Shown here: in pieces, positions 1-7,786 of the stretch | Layout: each line of letters begins with the position of its first letter | Position numbering within the stretch: position 1 is the stretch's first letter | Assembly (NCBI RefSeq): GCF_016428755.1 | Contig: NZ_JAELTI010000057.1 | Coordinates: forward strand, 1 to 35,844 | DNA length: 35,844 nucleotides | Source: Allobosea sp. ASV33 | Lineage (GTDB): Bacteria; Pseudomonadota; Alphaproteobacteria; Rhizobiales; Beijerinckiaceae | Direction of reading: 5' to 3' | Notes under the pieces: model-generated | Seen by the model: the letters and a program-made list of their open reading frames with translations, nothing else | The model's database searches: none | Told to the model about the DNA's origin: nothing | Program-made: the position numbers and the translations under genes

Positions 1-45
1 CTCGATAGCGAAGACCAGGCCGAGCGCCGCGACGAAATCAAGCAT
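1..45 (-). CDS. DUF2065 family small membrane protein, N-terminal fragment
   Basis: Only the first 15 codons lie in the window; they read MLDFVAALGLVFAIE and run off the left edge. This matches the start of DUF2065 (YjeT-like) small inner-membrane proteins, which commonly follow hflC in proteobacteria. The ATG lies 18 bases after the hflC stop on the same strand, so the gene is probably co-transcribed with hflKC. A GAGCGA stretch just upstream could be a weak ribosome binding site. Function in the family is unknown. The identification rests on a short peptide plus gene order, so it is likely but not certain. Confidence 0.6.
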   Translation of the reverse strand, partial: MLDFVAALGLVFAIE

Positions 46-63
46 CCGCGTCGCTCGCCATGA

Positions 64-999
64 TCAGGGCCGGGCAGGCGCAGGCTGGGCAGGCGTCGCC
101 GGAGCGCCCGCCTGGCCGTCCTGACGCTGCGCGCTGGGGCCGTTGAAATACCGGAAGAACGGCGAATCCGGTGTCAGCACCATCCGCGTGTCTCCCGGCT
201 TGATGCTGGCCTCATAGGCCTGCATCGAACGGTAGAAGGAGAAGAACTCCGGATCCTTGCCGAAGACTTCGGCGAAGACCTTGTTGCGCTCCGCCTCGCC
301 CGCGCCGCGGATCTCGTCGGAGTGCTGCTGCGCCTCCGCCACGATCACGGTCGAGTCCCTATCGGCCCTGGCGCGGATTTCCTGCGCCTGCTGGCCGCCG
401 AGAGCGCGCGCTTCCGCCGCCTCGCGCTGACGCTCGGTCTGCATGCGCTGGAACACCGCCGCCGAGTTCGCCGCCGGCAGGTCGACGCGCCGCAGCCGGA
501 CGTCGACGACCGACATGCCGAAGCGGGCGGCCTCCCGGTTCACGTCGTCGCGGATGCGGTTCATCAGGCGCGTGCGGTCCGTGCGCACCATCGCCGTGAA
601 CGTGGCTTCCGCCAGAACCGAGCGGACATTGCCGTTCACGATCGACGCGAGCTGCGAGTTCGCCCGCGGGATGTTGTTGACCGCCTGGTAGAAGCGCAGC
701 GGATCGGAGATCCGGTAGCGCGTGAAGGCATCGACGACGAGACGCTTCTGGTCCGAGGCGATGATTTCCTGGGCCGGCAGGTCGAGATCGAGGATGCGGT
801 TGTCGAGCAGGGTCACCTGCTCGAACGGGGCCGGGAGCTTGAAATACAGGCCCGGCGCCGTGACGACGCTGCGGATCGCGCCGAGGCGCAGGACGAGCGC
901 CGACTGCGTCTGCGAGACCACGAAGGTCGAGGCGTAGAGCACGACGGCGACGATGACGAGGGCGAAAAAGAGCACGCCGCGCAACACGGGGGAGTTCAT
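64..999 (-). CDS. hflC: FtsH protease modulator HflC
   Basis: The protein has 311 residues. One N-terminal membrane segment (about residues 9-29) is followed by an SPFH/prohibitin domain and a charged helical region rich in Glu, Arg and Ala (about 185-250), ending in a Pro/Ala-rich tail. HflC forms a large periplasm-facing complex with HflK around the membrane protease FtsH and restrains its activity on membrane substrates; this is family knowledge. The start codon overlaps the hflK stop in an ATGA arrangement, and a GGGAGGAG ribosome site lies inside the hflK end, indicating translational coupling. Length and architecture are normal for the family. Confidence 0.95.
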   Translation of the reverse strand: MNSPVLRGVLFFALVIVAVVLYASTFVVSQTQSALVLRLGAIRSVVTAPGLYFKLPAPFEQVTLLDNRILDLDLPAQEIIASDQKRLVVDAFTRYRISDPLRFYQAVNNIPRANSQLASIVNGNVRSVLAEATFTAMVRTDRTRLMNRIRDDVNREAARFGMSVVDVRLRRVDLPAANSAAVFQRMQTERQREAAEARALGGQQAQEIRARADRDSTVIVAEAQQHSDEIRGAGEAERNKVFAEVFGKDPEFFSFYRSMQAYEASIKPGDTRMVLTPDSPFFRYFNGPSAQRQDGQAGAPATPAQPAPARP

Positions 1000-2162
1000 C
1001 GCAGAGCTCCTCCCTGCTGCTGGCCCGGAGCCGGGCGGCGCTGCTGGAGCTGGTCCAGCGGCAGGTAGGGCACGACGCCCTGCCCGTTGCCCGTCGAGTC
1101 GAGGATGATCTTGTCGGTCCCGCCCATCACGCGTTCCATCGTCTCCAGGAACAGACGCTCACGCGTCACGCCCGGAGCGTTCTTGTATTGCTCGTAGACC
1201 GCGTTGAAGCGGCTGGCCTGACCACGCGCCTCGGCGACGGTCTGCTCCTTGAAAGCCTCCGCCGCCTGGGTGAGCTGCGCGGCGCGGCCGCGCGCCTCCG
1301 GCACGACGCGGTTGGCATAGGTCTGCGCCTCGTTGCGCAGGCGCTCCTGGTCGGCGCGAGCCGCCTGGACGTCGCGGAAGGCGTCGATGACCTGCTGCGG
1401 CGGGTCGACCTTCTGGAGCTGGACGAGGCTGATCCGCACGCCGGCATTGTAGCCGTTGAGCGTCTCCTGCATCAGCTGGCGCACCTCGGTCTCGATCGCG
1501 CCGCGATCGGTCGTCAGCACCGGCTGGATGTTGCGCCGACCGATGATCTCGCGCATCGCGCTCTCGGCCACGGCCTTCACCGTGCCTGGCGGATCCTGGA
1601 TGTTGAAGACGTAGTTCTCGGGCGCGGCCGGGTCGATCTGCCACTGCACGATGAAGTCGATGTCGACGATGTTCTCGTCGCCGGTGAGCATCAGGCTCTC
1701 TTCGATCACGTCGGTCTGGCGCGAGGTGCGCACCGATTCGACCGTCCGGAAGCCGACCTCGGTGGTGACGACGTTCGTCACCTGCGGCTTGACCACGCTG
1801 CCGATCGGATAGGGCCAGTTCCAGTTCGGACCTTCGCCCGTCTTGCCGGCGAAGCGGCCGAACACGACGTTGAGGCCGACCTCGTTGGGCCGCACGAAAT
1901 AGATGCCGGAGCCGAGCCAGATCAGGATCAGGAGCAAGCCTCCGAGAAGGAGCCCACGCCCACCGATATTGCCGCCGGGAACGAGGTTCTTCAGCCGGTC
2001 CTGACCGCGCCGCAGCATTTCCTCGAGATCGGGCGGGTTGCCATTGCCCCCGCCACCGCCGCCGGAACCGCCGCCCCAGGGACCGCCGCCGCCATTACCT
2101 CCGCGCTGACCCCAGGGACCTCCCCCGCCGCTGCCACCGCCGCTCTGATTGCTCCAAGGCAT
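996..2162 (-). CDS. hflK: FtsH protease modulator HflK
   Basis: The protein has 388 residues. Residues 1-45 are a Gly/Trp/Pro-rich cytoplasmic tail, residues 70-90 form a single membrane segment, and an SPFH domain follows to about residue 300, then a helical region and a Gln/Pro-rich C-terminus. HflK pairs with HflC to form the FtsH-regulating complex. The long Gly-rich N-terminus is typical of HflK and separates it from HflC. An AAGGGAA ribosome site precedes the ATG. It leads the hflK-hflC-DUF2065 group and follows folA on the same strand with a gap of about 150 bases, so it may have its own promoter there. The gene is intact. Confidence 0.95.
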   Translation of the reverse strand: MPWSNQSGGGSGGGGPWGQRGGNGGGGPWGGGSGGGGGGNGNPPDLEEMLRRGQDRLKNLVPGGNIGGRGLLLGGLLLILIWLGSGIYFVRPNEVGLNVVFGRFAGKTGEGPNWNWPYPIGSVVKPQVTNVVTTEVGFRTVESVRTSRQTDVIEESLMLTGDENIVDIDFIVQWQIDPAAPENYVFNIQDPPGTVKAVAESAMREIIGRRNIQPVLTTDRGAIETEVRQLMQETLNGYNAGVRISLVQLQKVDPPQQVIDAFRDVQAARADQERLRNEAQTYANRVVPEARGRAAQLTQAAEAFKEQTVAEARGQASRFNAVYEQYKNAPGVTRERLFLETMERVMGGTDKIILDSTGNGQGVVPYLPLDQLQQRRPAPGQQQGGALR

Positions 2163-2316
2163 TCTCGAGCCGTTCCCTTTCGTTCTGTCGAGGCCAAGCC
2201 ATAAGCAAATGACGGCCGCTTGTCAGCGCCTTCGAGCGAAGGCGCTGGGCTGACTTGGTCATGGGCCATGGATTCGTCAACGGCGCAAGCCATTCATCGT
2301 GAACGGAAAGCGGCGA

Positions 2317-2832
2317 TCAGCCGCGCCGGCGATGCGTGACGAAGGTATAGGGGTGATCGTTCTCGGCATCGGCGGGATGATGCTCGTTAGCCCCGGGCTC
2401 GAAGGCATCGCGTTCCCAATCCGGGAAGAGCGCGTCGCCTGACGGGTTGGCATGCACGATGGTCAGCTCCAGCCGATCCGCCAGCGGCAGCGCCTGGCGG
2501 TAAATCTCGGCGCCGCCCGCGACCACCACGGAATCCACTTCGCTGGCCGCGGCGAGCCGCTGCCCGATCGCCAGGCCCTCGTCGAGCGAATGGGCGACGC
2601 TCACGCCCTCGGCCGAAAAGCCGGCATCGCGGGTCAGCACTACGATTTCGCGCCCCGGCAGGGGCTTGCCGATCGACAGGAAGGTCTTGCGTCCCATCAG
2701 CACCGGGCGTCCCAGCGTCAGGCTGCGAAAGTGCTTCATGTCGGCCTTGAGCCGCCAGATCAGCCGGTTGTCGTCGCCGATCACGCCATTCTCGGCGACG
2801 GCTGCAACCAGAACGACCGGACGTTTCTCCAT
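2317..2832 (-). CDS. folA: Dihydrofolate reductase
   Basis: The protein has 171 residues and the standard single DHFR domain. It should reduce dihydrofolate to tetrahydrofolate with NADPH, which is needed after each turnover of ThyA, encoded two genes upstream. Visible motifs are NGVIG (15-19), WRLKAD with the catalytic acid Asp31, and MGRKTFLSIGKPLPGR (46-61), which contacts NADPH. The segment that is Met-Pro-Trp in Escherichia coli reads Leu-Ile-Trp (24-26), so the proline next to the antifolate pocket is missing. A GGAGG ribosome site precedes the ATG, and only three bases separate it from the GNAT gene, so it is in the thyA operon. Confidence 0.95.
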   Translation of the reverse strand: MEKRPVVLVAAVAENGVIGDDNRLIWRLKADMKHFRSLTLGRPVLMGRKTFLSIGKPLPGREIVVLTRDAGFSAEGVSVAHSLDEGLAIGQRLAAASEVDSVVVAGGAEIYRQALPLADRLELTIVHANPSGDALFPDWERDAFEPGANEHHPADAENDHPYTFVTHRRRG

Positions 2833-2835
2833 GGT

Positions 2836-3318
2836 TCAGACCTCCGCGCCCAGTCGCGCGAGCGCCTCGCCCTCCAGCCGCTTCACGGTCCACTCGTCCT
2901 GCGCCTTGGCACCGAGCGCCCGATAGAAAACGCGCGACGGCTCGTTCCAGTTCAGCACCCACCAGGCGAGGCGCGGCAGGCCCTCCGCGACACAGCGCCG
3001 CGCCAGCCCGGCGATCAGCGTCTTGCCGATGCCGCGCCCGCGCTGATCCGGCCGCACGAACAGGTCCTCAAGCCAGATGCCGTGCCGGCCCGAGAAGGTC
3101 GAATAGGTGTAGAACCACACCGCGAAGCCGACCGGCTCGCCGTCCCATTCGGCGATGTCGCAGAACGCCTTCGGGTTCTCCCCGAACAGGGCTTCCGCGA
3201 TATCCGCCTCGGTCGCGACGACCTCGTGCAGCAGCTTCTCGTACTCGGCGAGCTCCCGGATGAAACCGAGCACGAGCCCGGCCTCGCCGGGACGGGCGGA
3301 GCGGATGGAAAGCGTCAT
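2836..3318 (-). CDS. GNAT family N-acetyltransferase, SSAT-like
   Basis: The protein has 160 residues and one GNAT domain. The acetyl-CoA loop RGRGIGKTL lies near residues 95-103, and the N-terminal IRxLAxYEK stretch resembles spermidine/spermine or diamine acetyltransferases; the substrate cannot be read from the sequence. The open frame continues upstream through thyA on the same strand, but that extension is out of frame with thyA and is not coding. The ATG at 3318 overlaps the thyA stop by four bases (ATGA). It sits inside the thyA-folA operon, a common arrangement in related bacteria, although a link to folate metabolism is not evident. Confidence 0.88.
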   Translation of the reverse strand: MTLSIRSARPGEAGLVLGFIRELAEYEKLLHEVVATEADIAEALFGENPKAFCDIAEWDGEPVGFAVWFYTYSTFSGRHGIWLEDLFVRPDQRGRGIGKTLIAGLARRCVAEGLPRLAWWVLNWNEPSRVFYRALGAKAQDEWTVKRLEGEALARLGAEV

Positions 3319-4109
3319 ACTGCGATCGGAGCCTTGATGCCGGGATGCGGGTCGTAGTAGCTGATCGTGACATCGGCGAACTGGAAATCCTCCAGCCGCG
3401 TCACCGCCGGGTTGAGCGTGAGCTTCGGCAGCGCGCGGGGCTCGCGCGAGAGCTGCAGCCGGGCCTGGTCGAGATGGTTCACATAGAGGTGAGTATCGCC
3501 GAAGGAATGCACGAAATCGCCGACGCCCAGCCCCGTCACCTGCGCCACCATATGGGTTAGAAGCGCATAGCTCGCGATATTGAAGGGCACGCCGAGGAAG
3601 ACGTCGGCCGAGCGCTGGTAGAGCTGGCAGGACAGTTTCCCGTTGGCGACGAAGAACTGGAACAGGCAATGGCAGGGCGCCAGCGCCATCTTCGGGATAT
3701 CGGCTGGATTCCAGGCCGAGACGATCAGTCGGCGCGAATCCGGATTGCGGCGGATCTCGTTCACCAGCCAGGCGATCTGGTCGATCACCTGCCCGTCCGG
3801 CGCCGCCCAGGAGCGCCATTGCCGGCCATAGACCGGGCCAAGATCGCCGTTGGCATCGGCCCATTCGTCCCAGATCGTGACGCCGTTCTCCTGGAGATAG
3901 CGCACATTGGTGTCGCCGCGCAGGAACCAGATCAGCTCGTGGATGATCGATTTCAGGTGCAGCTTCTTGGTCGTGACCAGGGGAAACCCTTCCGACAGGT
4001 CGAAGCGCATCTGGTGGCCGAAGACGGCGAGCGTACCGGTCCCCGTACGGTCGTCCTTGCGGACGCCCTCGGTGAGGACGCGTTGGAGCAGGTCGTGATA
4101 CTGGCGCAT
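3315..4109 (-). CDS. thyA: Thymidylate synthase
   Basis: The protein has 264 residues, the same length as Escherichia coli ThyA. It methylates dUMP to dTMP using methylenetetrahydrofolate, producing dihydrofolate for the reductase encoded downstream. The catalytic cysteine is Cys146 in [10 protein letters not shown]. The phosphate-binding [19 protein letters not shown] segment and the folate-site C-terminus are present. An AGAGAG ribosome site precedes the ATG. It is the first gene of the thyA-GNAT-folA group. The gene is complete, with no unusual residues noticed. Confidence 0.97.
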   Translation of the reverse strand: MRQYHDLLQRVLTEGVRKDDRTGTGTLAVFGHQMRFDLSEGFPLVTTKKLHLKSIIHELIWFLRGDTNVRYLQENGVTIWDEWADANGDLGPVYGRQWRSWAAPDGQVIDQIAWLVNEIRRNPDSRRLIVSAWNPADIPKMALAPCHCLFQFFVANGKLSCQLYQRSADVFLGVPFNIASYALLTHMVAQVTGLGVGDFVHSFGDTHLYVNHLDQARLQLSREPRALPKLTLNPAVTRLEDFQFADVTISYYDPHPGIKAPIAV

Positions 4110-4323
4110 GGCGACTCTCTGGAAGGCGCGCGACTATAGCGGCTGGAAAACGGCTTGGCCCTGCCCCGCCGGCAGGCATCCCCAGCGTTTGCGGCAGGCC
4201 CTGCCAATCCATGGCGGGAGCGTCGCCGCCTCACGCAAACGCGACGGGCCGTGAGGTCGCTTCTCCGCAAACCCGCCCCAATCGGCGCCGCTCATCGCCG
4301 CCTTGATTCGCGGGGATAGTGTT

Positions 4324-4587
4324 ATGCCGATCGTCCACCTGCCGCGCCGCCTGCTGGCGGCGCTCGCCCTCAGCGCCCTGCTCGCGCTATCGGCTCATGC
4401 GGAGGAAACGTTCGCGAGCGCGACGATCTCGGAGAGCCGGGCCCGCGACATCGCCTGGAGCGCAGGCCTCGTCCATGTCGAGGTGATCATCCGCTCCGGC
4501 GATCGCTGGGAGGTCGTCGGCCGCACCGCCGAGGACGACGAGATCAGCCTCGACATCGACATCAAGAATGGACGGATTCTCGATTGA
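4324..4587 (+). CDS. Small exported protein, PepSY-like
   Basis: The protein has 87 residues from the ATG at 4324. A GGGGAT ribosome site precedes it; an in-frame TTG start at 4303 would precede the signal peptide with seven extra residues. Residues 1-23 form a signal peptide ending in SAHA, followed by a mature domain of about 60 residues that is acidic at its end. The pattern of a short helix (SESRARDIAWSAG) followed by strands that close on an acidic strand (DIDIKNGRILD) resembles a single PepSY-type domain, which occurs in periplasmic proteins and protease inhibitors. That assignment is by pattern only. It diverges from thyA and precedes the tmRNA promoter. Confidence 0.7.
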   Translation: MPIVHLPRRLLAALALSALLALSAHAEETFASATISESRARDIAWSAGLVHVEVIIRSGDRWEVVGRTAEDDEISLDIDIKNGRILD

Positions 4588-4640
4588 GGCCGGCAAAAGC
4601 CTCTATCCCGCACTCTTTCCCGAAAACGCAGGAGAACCCT

Positions 4641-4668
4641 TTGCCAACGCCGCGGGCTTCCCTATATT
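4641..4668 (+). promoter_or_regulatory. Candidate sigma-70 promoter of tmRNA
   Basis: TTGCCA (4641-4646) and TATATT (4663-4668) are separated by 16 bases and lie just before the acceptor half of the tmRNA. Transcription would begin near 4675. This is one of the closest matches to a housekeeping promoter in the window, as expected for an abundant stable RNA. Confidence 0.65.
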
Positions 4669-4669
4669 C

Positions 4670-5019
4670 GGAGGTGCCGTTCGCAAGATCGGCTATGGCG
4701 ATAAACGGATTTCGAAATAAGCCTTTCGGACCCGGGGGCGGTACCCGGCGCCTCCACCCCAGCCCTGCGGCGCGAGCAGCAGGAACTTGCAGCCGAGCGG
4801 TTGCAGGGCTGCGGCGGGGGCGAAATAGGATCGACGAGGGTGTAAAGGTTATCCTTTTGCTCGGCATGGTTCCGCCGTTATCGGGCCATTGCATAGTTGC
4901 CAACGACAACAATGCTCGGGTTGCCGTCGCCGCGTAAGCGGTGCTGGTTCCCAAACCAAAGCCCTTGCGTTTAGCCGCGTAAGGCGGGGCTCGGAGGCGC
5001 CTGGCAACAGAAGCCTCCA
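4670..5019 (+). ncRNA. ssrA: Circularly permuted two-piece tmRNA
   Basis: The gene order is 3' acceptor half first, then 5' coding half, as known for alphaproteobacteria. The T arm is CCGGG / GGCGGTA / CCCGG (4732-4748), followed by the acceptor 3' strand CGCCTCC (4749-4755), discriminator A4756 and CC. The 5' acceptor strand GGGGGCG (4816-4822) then leads into the tmRNA-type start AAATAGGATCGACGAGG. The seven acceptor pairs include a G3-U70 wobble, the alanine identity signal. The excised spacer (about 4759-4815) is closed by CAGCCCTGC/GCAGGGCTG (4760-4768 and 4803-4811). The tag reading frame, 4899-4937, encodes ANDNNARVAVAA and a TAA stop. Outer ends are approximate. A long plus-strand frame through this region is not a protein gene. 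It rescues stalled ribosomes with SmpB. Confidence 0.93.
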
Positions 5020-5030
5020 CTTCTTTTTTT
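4993..5030 (+). terminator. Rho-independent terminator of tmRNA
   Basis: GGAGGC (4993-4998) pairs with GCCTCC (5013-5018), followed by TTCTTTTTTT (5021-5030). Part of the stem may also belong to the mature 3' end of the coding half. It separates the tmRNA from sspB. Confidence 0.7.
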
Positions 5031-5080
5031 AGGGCCTGCCGGCTGTTCCCGCCGGACGAACAAGCGGAAACCGCTACCCG

Positions 5081-5653
5081 ATGTCCAAGGATGTTCTTCG
5101 TTACGATCTCATGGTGCAGGACGCGCTGAAGGGCGTGGTCCGCAAGATCCTGGCGGAGGCGGCCCGCGACGGGCTGCCGGGCGAGCATCATTTCTATGTG
5201 ACCTTCCGCACCGGCGCGCCGGGCGTGCGCCTGTCGCAGCGCCTGCGCGAGAAGCATCCCGACGAGATGACGATCGTCCTCCAGCATCAGTTCTGGGACC
5301 TGAGCGTCGGCGAGCATTCCTTCGAAGTCGGCCTGTCGTTCTCGGGCGTGCCTGAGCGGCTGCTCGTGCCCTTCGACGCGATCTCGACCTTCTTCGATCC
5401 TTCCGTCCAGTTCGGCCTGAAATTCGAGGCGCAGGACCAGGCGGAAGATGCCGCTTCGCAGGAAGCGGAGCCCGCGGAGGCTCCGCCGGCACCCGCCAAG
5501 ATCGTGCCCGCTGCGCTGCCGGCCGCCAAGGGCAAGGCGCCCGCCGCCGAGCCTGCCGCGGCATCCGCCAAGGCGGAGCCGGCCACCGAGGGCGACGACA
5601 GCCGGGGCACGGCCGAGGTGGTCAGCCTCGATTCCTTCCGCAAGAAGCCCTGA
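5081..5653 (+). CDS. sspB: SspB-family ClpXP adaptor (alpha type)
   Basis: The protein has 190 residues. Residues 1 to about 125 form the SspB fold, with the conserved [21 protein letters not shown] and [15 protein letters not shown] segments that form the tag-binding groove. About residues 126-175 are an Ala/Pro/Glu-rich flexible linker, and the end [12 protein letters not shown] matches the short ClpX-docking tail known in alphaproteobacterial SspB. It tethers ssrA-tagged proteins to ClpXP. It begins about 50 bases after the tmRNA terminator and appears to lead an operon with fumC. The ribosome site is weak (GCGGAAA). Length and linker are normal for the alpha form. Confidence 0.92.
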   Translation: MSKDVLRYDLMVQDALKGVVRKILAEAARDGLPGEHHFYVTFRTGAPGVRLSQRLREKHPDEMTIVLQHQFWDLSVGEHSFEVGLSFSGVPERLLVPFDAISTFFDPSVQFGLKFEAQDQAEDAASQEAEPAEAPPAPAKIVPAALPAAKGKAPAAEPAAASAKAEPATEGDDSRGTAEVVSLDSFRKKP

Positions 5654-5664
5654 CGACGGACGCC

Positions 5665-7059
5665 ATGACGCAGACGCGCACCGAAACCGATTCCTTCGGC
5701 CCGATCGCCGTGCCGGCGGATCGATATTGGGGTGCGCAGACCCAGCGCTCCCTCGAGAATTTCAAGATCGGCGGCGAGAGCGAGCGCATGCCGCTGCCGC
5801 TCGTCCATGCGCTGGTGCTGGTCAAGAAGGCCGCCGCCCATGTCAACGCCAAGCTCGGCCTGCTCGACCAGCGCGTCGCCGGCGCCATCGCCCATGCCGC
5901 AGACGAGGCGCTCGCCGGCAAGTTCGACGGACATTTCCCGCTGGTGATCTGGCAGACCGGCTCCGGCACCCAGTCGAACATGAACGCCAACGAGGTCCTG
6001 GCGAACCGCGCCAACGAACTGCTCGGCGCAGGGCTCGGCGCCAAGAGCCCCGTCCATCCCAACGACCACGTCAATCGCGGCCAGTCCTCGAACGATTCCT
6101 TCCCGACCGCGATGCATATCGCGGCGGCGCTGGAGATCACGCGGCGCCTGCTGCCGGCCCTGCGCAATCTCGAAAAGGCACTGAACGCTAAGGCCGAGGC
6201 CTTCAAGCACCTCGTCAAGATCGGACGCACCCATCTCCAGGACGCGACGCCGGTCACGCTCGGCCAGGAATTCTCGGGCTATGCGATGCAGCTTCATCTC
6301 GGCATCGGCCGGATCGAGGCGGCGCTTGGCGGGCTCTATGCGCTGGCGCAAGGCGGCACGGCCGTCGGCACCGGCCTCAATACCCATCCCGACTTCGCCG
6401 CCCTCTTCGCCAAGGAGGTCGCGACGCTGACCGGCCTGCCCTTCCGCAGCGCCGACAACAAGTTCGAGGCGCTGGCGAGCCATGGTGCGCTCGCCGCCGC
6501 CCATGGCGCGCTCGCCGCGCTCTCTTCCGACCTGTTCAAGATCGCCAACGATATCCGCCTGATGGGCTCCGGTCCGCGCTCGGGCCTCGGCGAGATCAGC
6601 CTGCCGGAGAACGAGCCGGGCTCCTCGATCATGCCGGGCAAGGTCAATCCCACCCAGGCCGAGGCGCTGACCATGGTCGCGACCCAGGTCCACGGCAACC
6701 AGGCGACGATCGGCTTCGCCGCCAGCCAGGGCCATTTCGAGCTCAACGTCTTCAAGCCGGTGATCGCTGCCGCATTCCTCCAGTCCGTCCGGCTGCTCGC
6801 CGATGCGGCCGAGAGCTTCCGCGTCAACTGCGTCGAGGGCATCGAGGCCAATGAGCCGCAGCTCAAGGAGCTGCTCTCGCGCTCGCTGATGCTGGTGACG
6901 GCGCTGGCCCCCGCGATCGGCTACGACAAGGCCGCCAGCATCGCCAAGGCCGCCCATCACAACGGCACGACGCTCCGCGACGAGGCGCTGAAGGCCGGTG
7001 TCGATGCCGAGCTCTTCGACAAGACGGTCAAGCCCGAGCTGATGCTCGGCCCGCACTGA
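5665..7059 (+). CDS. fumC: Class II fumarate hydratase
   Basis: The protein has 464 residues and the fumarase/aspartase superfamily fold, and interconverts fumarate and malate in the citric acid cycle without an iron-sulfur cluster. The superfamily signature [11 protein letters not shown] starts at residue 319 and contains the catalytic serine. The proton-relay histidine is His190 in [10 protein letters not shown]. The N-terminal [24 protein letters not shown] motif region is also typical of FumC. It starts 11 bases after sspB and is followed closely by two small genes, so all four are probably co-transcribed. It is complete. Confidence 0.97.
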   Translation: MTQTRTETDSFGPIAVPADRYWGAQTQRSLENFKIGGESERMPLPLVHALVLVKKAAAHVNAKLGLLDQRVAGAIAHAADEALAGKFDGHFPLVIWQTGSGTQSNMNANEVLANRANELLGAGLGAKSPVHPNDHVNRGQSSNDSFPTAMHIAAALEITRRLLPALRNLEKALNAKAEAFKHLVKIGRTHLQDATPVTLGQEFSGYAMQLHLGIGRIEAALGGLYALAQGGTAVGTGLNTHPDFAALFAKEVATLTGLPFRSADNKFEALASHGALAAAHGALAALSSDLFKIANDIRLMGSGPRSGLGEISLPENEPGSSIMPGKVNPTQAEALTMVATQVHGNQATIGFAASQGHFELNVFKPVIAAAFLQSVRLLADAAESFRVNCVEGIEANEPQLKELLSRSLMLVTALAPAIGYDKAASIAKAAHHNGTTLRDEALKAGVDAELFDKTVKPELMLGPH

Positions 7060-7074
7060 CGCGAGGTTCGCCCG

Positions 7075-7269
7075 GTGGCCGAGATCATCAACCTCCGCCA
7101 GGCCCGCAAGCAGAAGGCCCGCGCCGCGGCTGAAAAGACGGCCGAGCAGAACCGCATCTCCTTCGGCCGCACCAAGGCCGAGCGCAAGCTGACCGAGGCC
7201 GAGCGCGACAAGGCCGCCCGCCATATCGACGGGCACAAGCGCGACCGCGACAAGCCGGAGCCGGCATGA
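7075..7269 (+). CDS. DUF4169 family protein
   Basis: The protein has 64 residues and starts with GTG, preceded by GAGG. The sequence AEIINLRQARKQKARAAAE followed by RISFGRTKAERKLTEAE matches the conserved core of DUF4169, small basic helical proteins of alphaproteobacteria with no known function. It is rich in Lys, Arg, Glu and Ala and probably wholly helical. It follows fumC by 15 bases and its stop overlaps the next start (ATGA), so translation of the two small genes is coupled. Confidence 0.85.
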   Translation: MAEIINLRQARKQKARAAAEKTAEQNRISFGRTKAERKLTEAERDKAARHIDGHKRDRDKPEPA

Positions 7270-7490
7270 AGCCCGAGCGCAAGCGCTCGCTCAGCATCGC
7301 CGGCCACCGCACCAGCATTTCGCTGGAAGCGCCCTTCTGGGAAGCCCTGAAGGAGATCGCGGCAAGCGAGGACCGTCCCATCGCCGCCCTCGTCGCCGAG
7401 GTCGATTCCGGACGAGGGGAGCTTAACCTTTCCTCCGCGCTGCGACTGCATGCGCTGGCGCATTACCGGAAGCTCGCGGGCGGCTCTTAA
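7266..7490 (+). CDS. Ribbon-helix-helix domain protein (RHH_4 type)
   Basis: The protein has 74 residues. The sequence RSLSIAGHRTSISLEAPFWEALKEIAASEDRPIAALV forms a beta strand followed by two helices, as in the RHH_4 group of short DNA-binding-like proteins, and the ending NLSSALRLHALAHYRKL is also conserved there. Whether it binds DNA or which promoter it regulates is not visible. It is coupled to the DUF4169 gene and forms the distal end of the sspB-fumC group. Confidence 0.85.
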   Translation: MKPERKRSLSIAGHRTSISLEAPFWEALKEIAASEDRPIAALVAEVDSGRGELNLSSALRLHALAHYRKLAGGS

Positions 7491-7530
7491 GCCGTGCGGT
7501 CAACGACCGCCCAGCTCCCGGTCGAAACCA

Positions 7531-7675
7531 CCTTTGTCATTCCGGGGCTTCGCATAGCGAAGAACCCGGAACCCACGACTGGGTGAGCCGTCTGCAAGGA
7601 GGAATCAGATGTCCCACCCAGTCGTGGGTTCCGGGTTCGCACCTGCGGTGCGCCCCGGAATGACTAGGGTTCCAC
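7531..7675. repeat. Long palindromic intergenic repeat, family A copy 1
   Basis: Two nested inverted repeats occupy the gap between the RHH gene and the asmA-like gene. The outer arms GTCATTCCGGGGC (7536-7548) and GCCCCGGAATGAC (7652-7664) are perfect. The inner arms 7562-7585 and 7615-7638 are perfect over 24 bases, around a 29-base loop. A second copy with the same layout is at 27243-27385. The rest of the gap (7491-7530 and 7676-7786) shows no gene or clear signal. Confidence 0.9.
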
Positions 7676-7786
7676 TTGTGAGACCAGCATGATCGGCGAC
7701 GGCTACGTCACCAATCCAAAAATCAGCATATTCAAGCGCTTGCCAGAAACTTCGGAATCAAGCCGCGAAGCGGTTGAATCAAGCTC

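Noticed and set aside
2836..4212. Minus-strand open frame of 458 codons joining a thyA-overlapping part to the GNAT domain
   Set aside because: The first two thirds are out of frame with thyA and show no family features. The GNAT domain starts at the ATG at 3318.
4584..4937. Plus-strand open frame of 117 codons
   Set aside because: It runs through the tmRNA in the frame that ends with the proteolysis tag. The RNA structure explains the sequence.
5287..7236. Minus-strand open frame of 649 codons opposite sspB and fumC
   Set aside because: It is antisense to two clear conserved genes and shows no domain or ribosome site.
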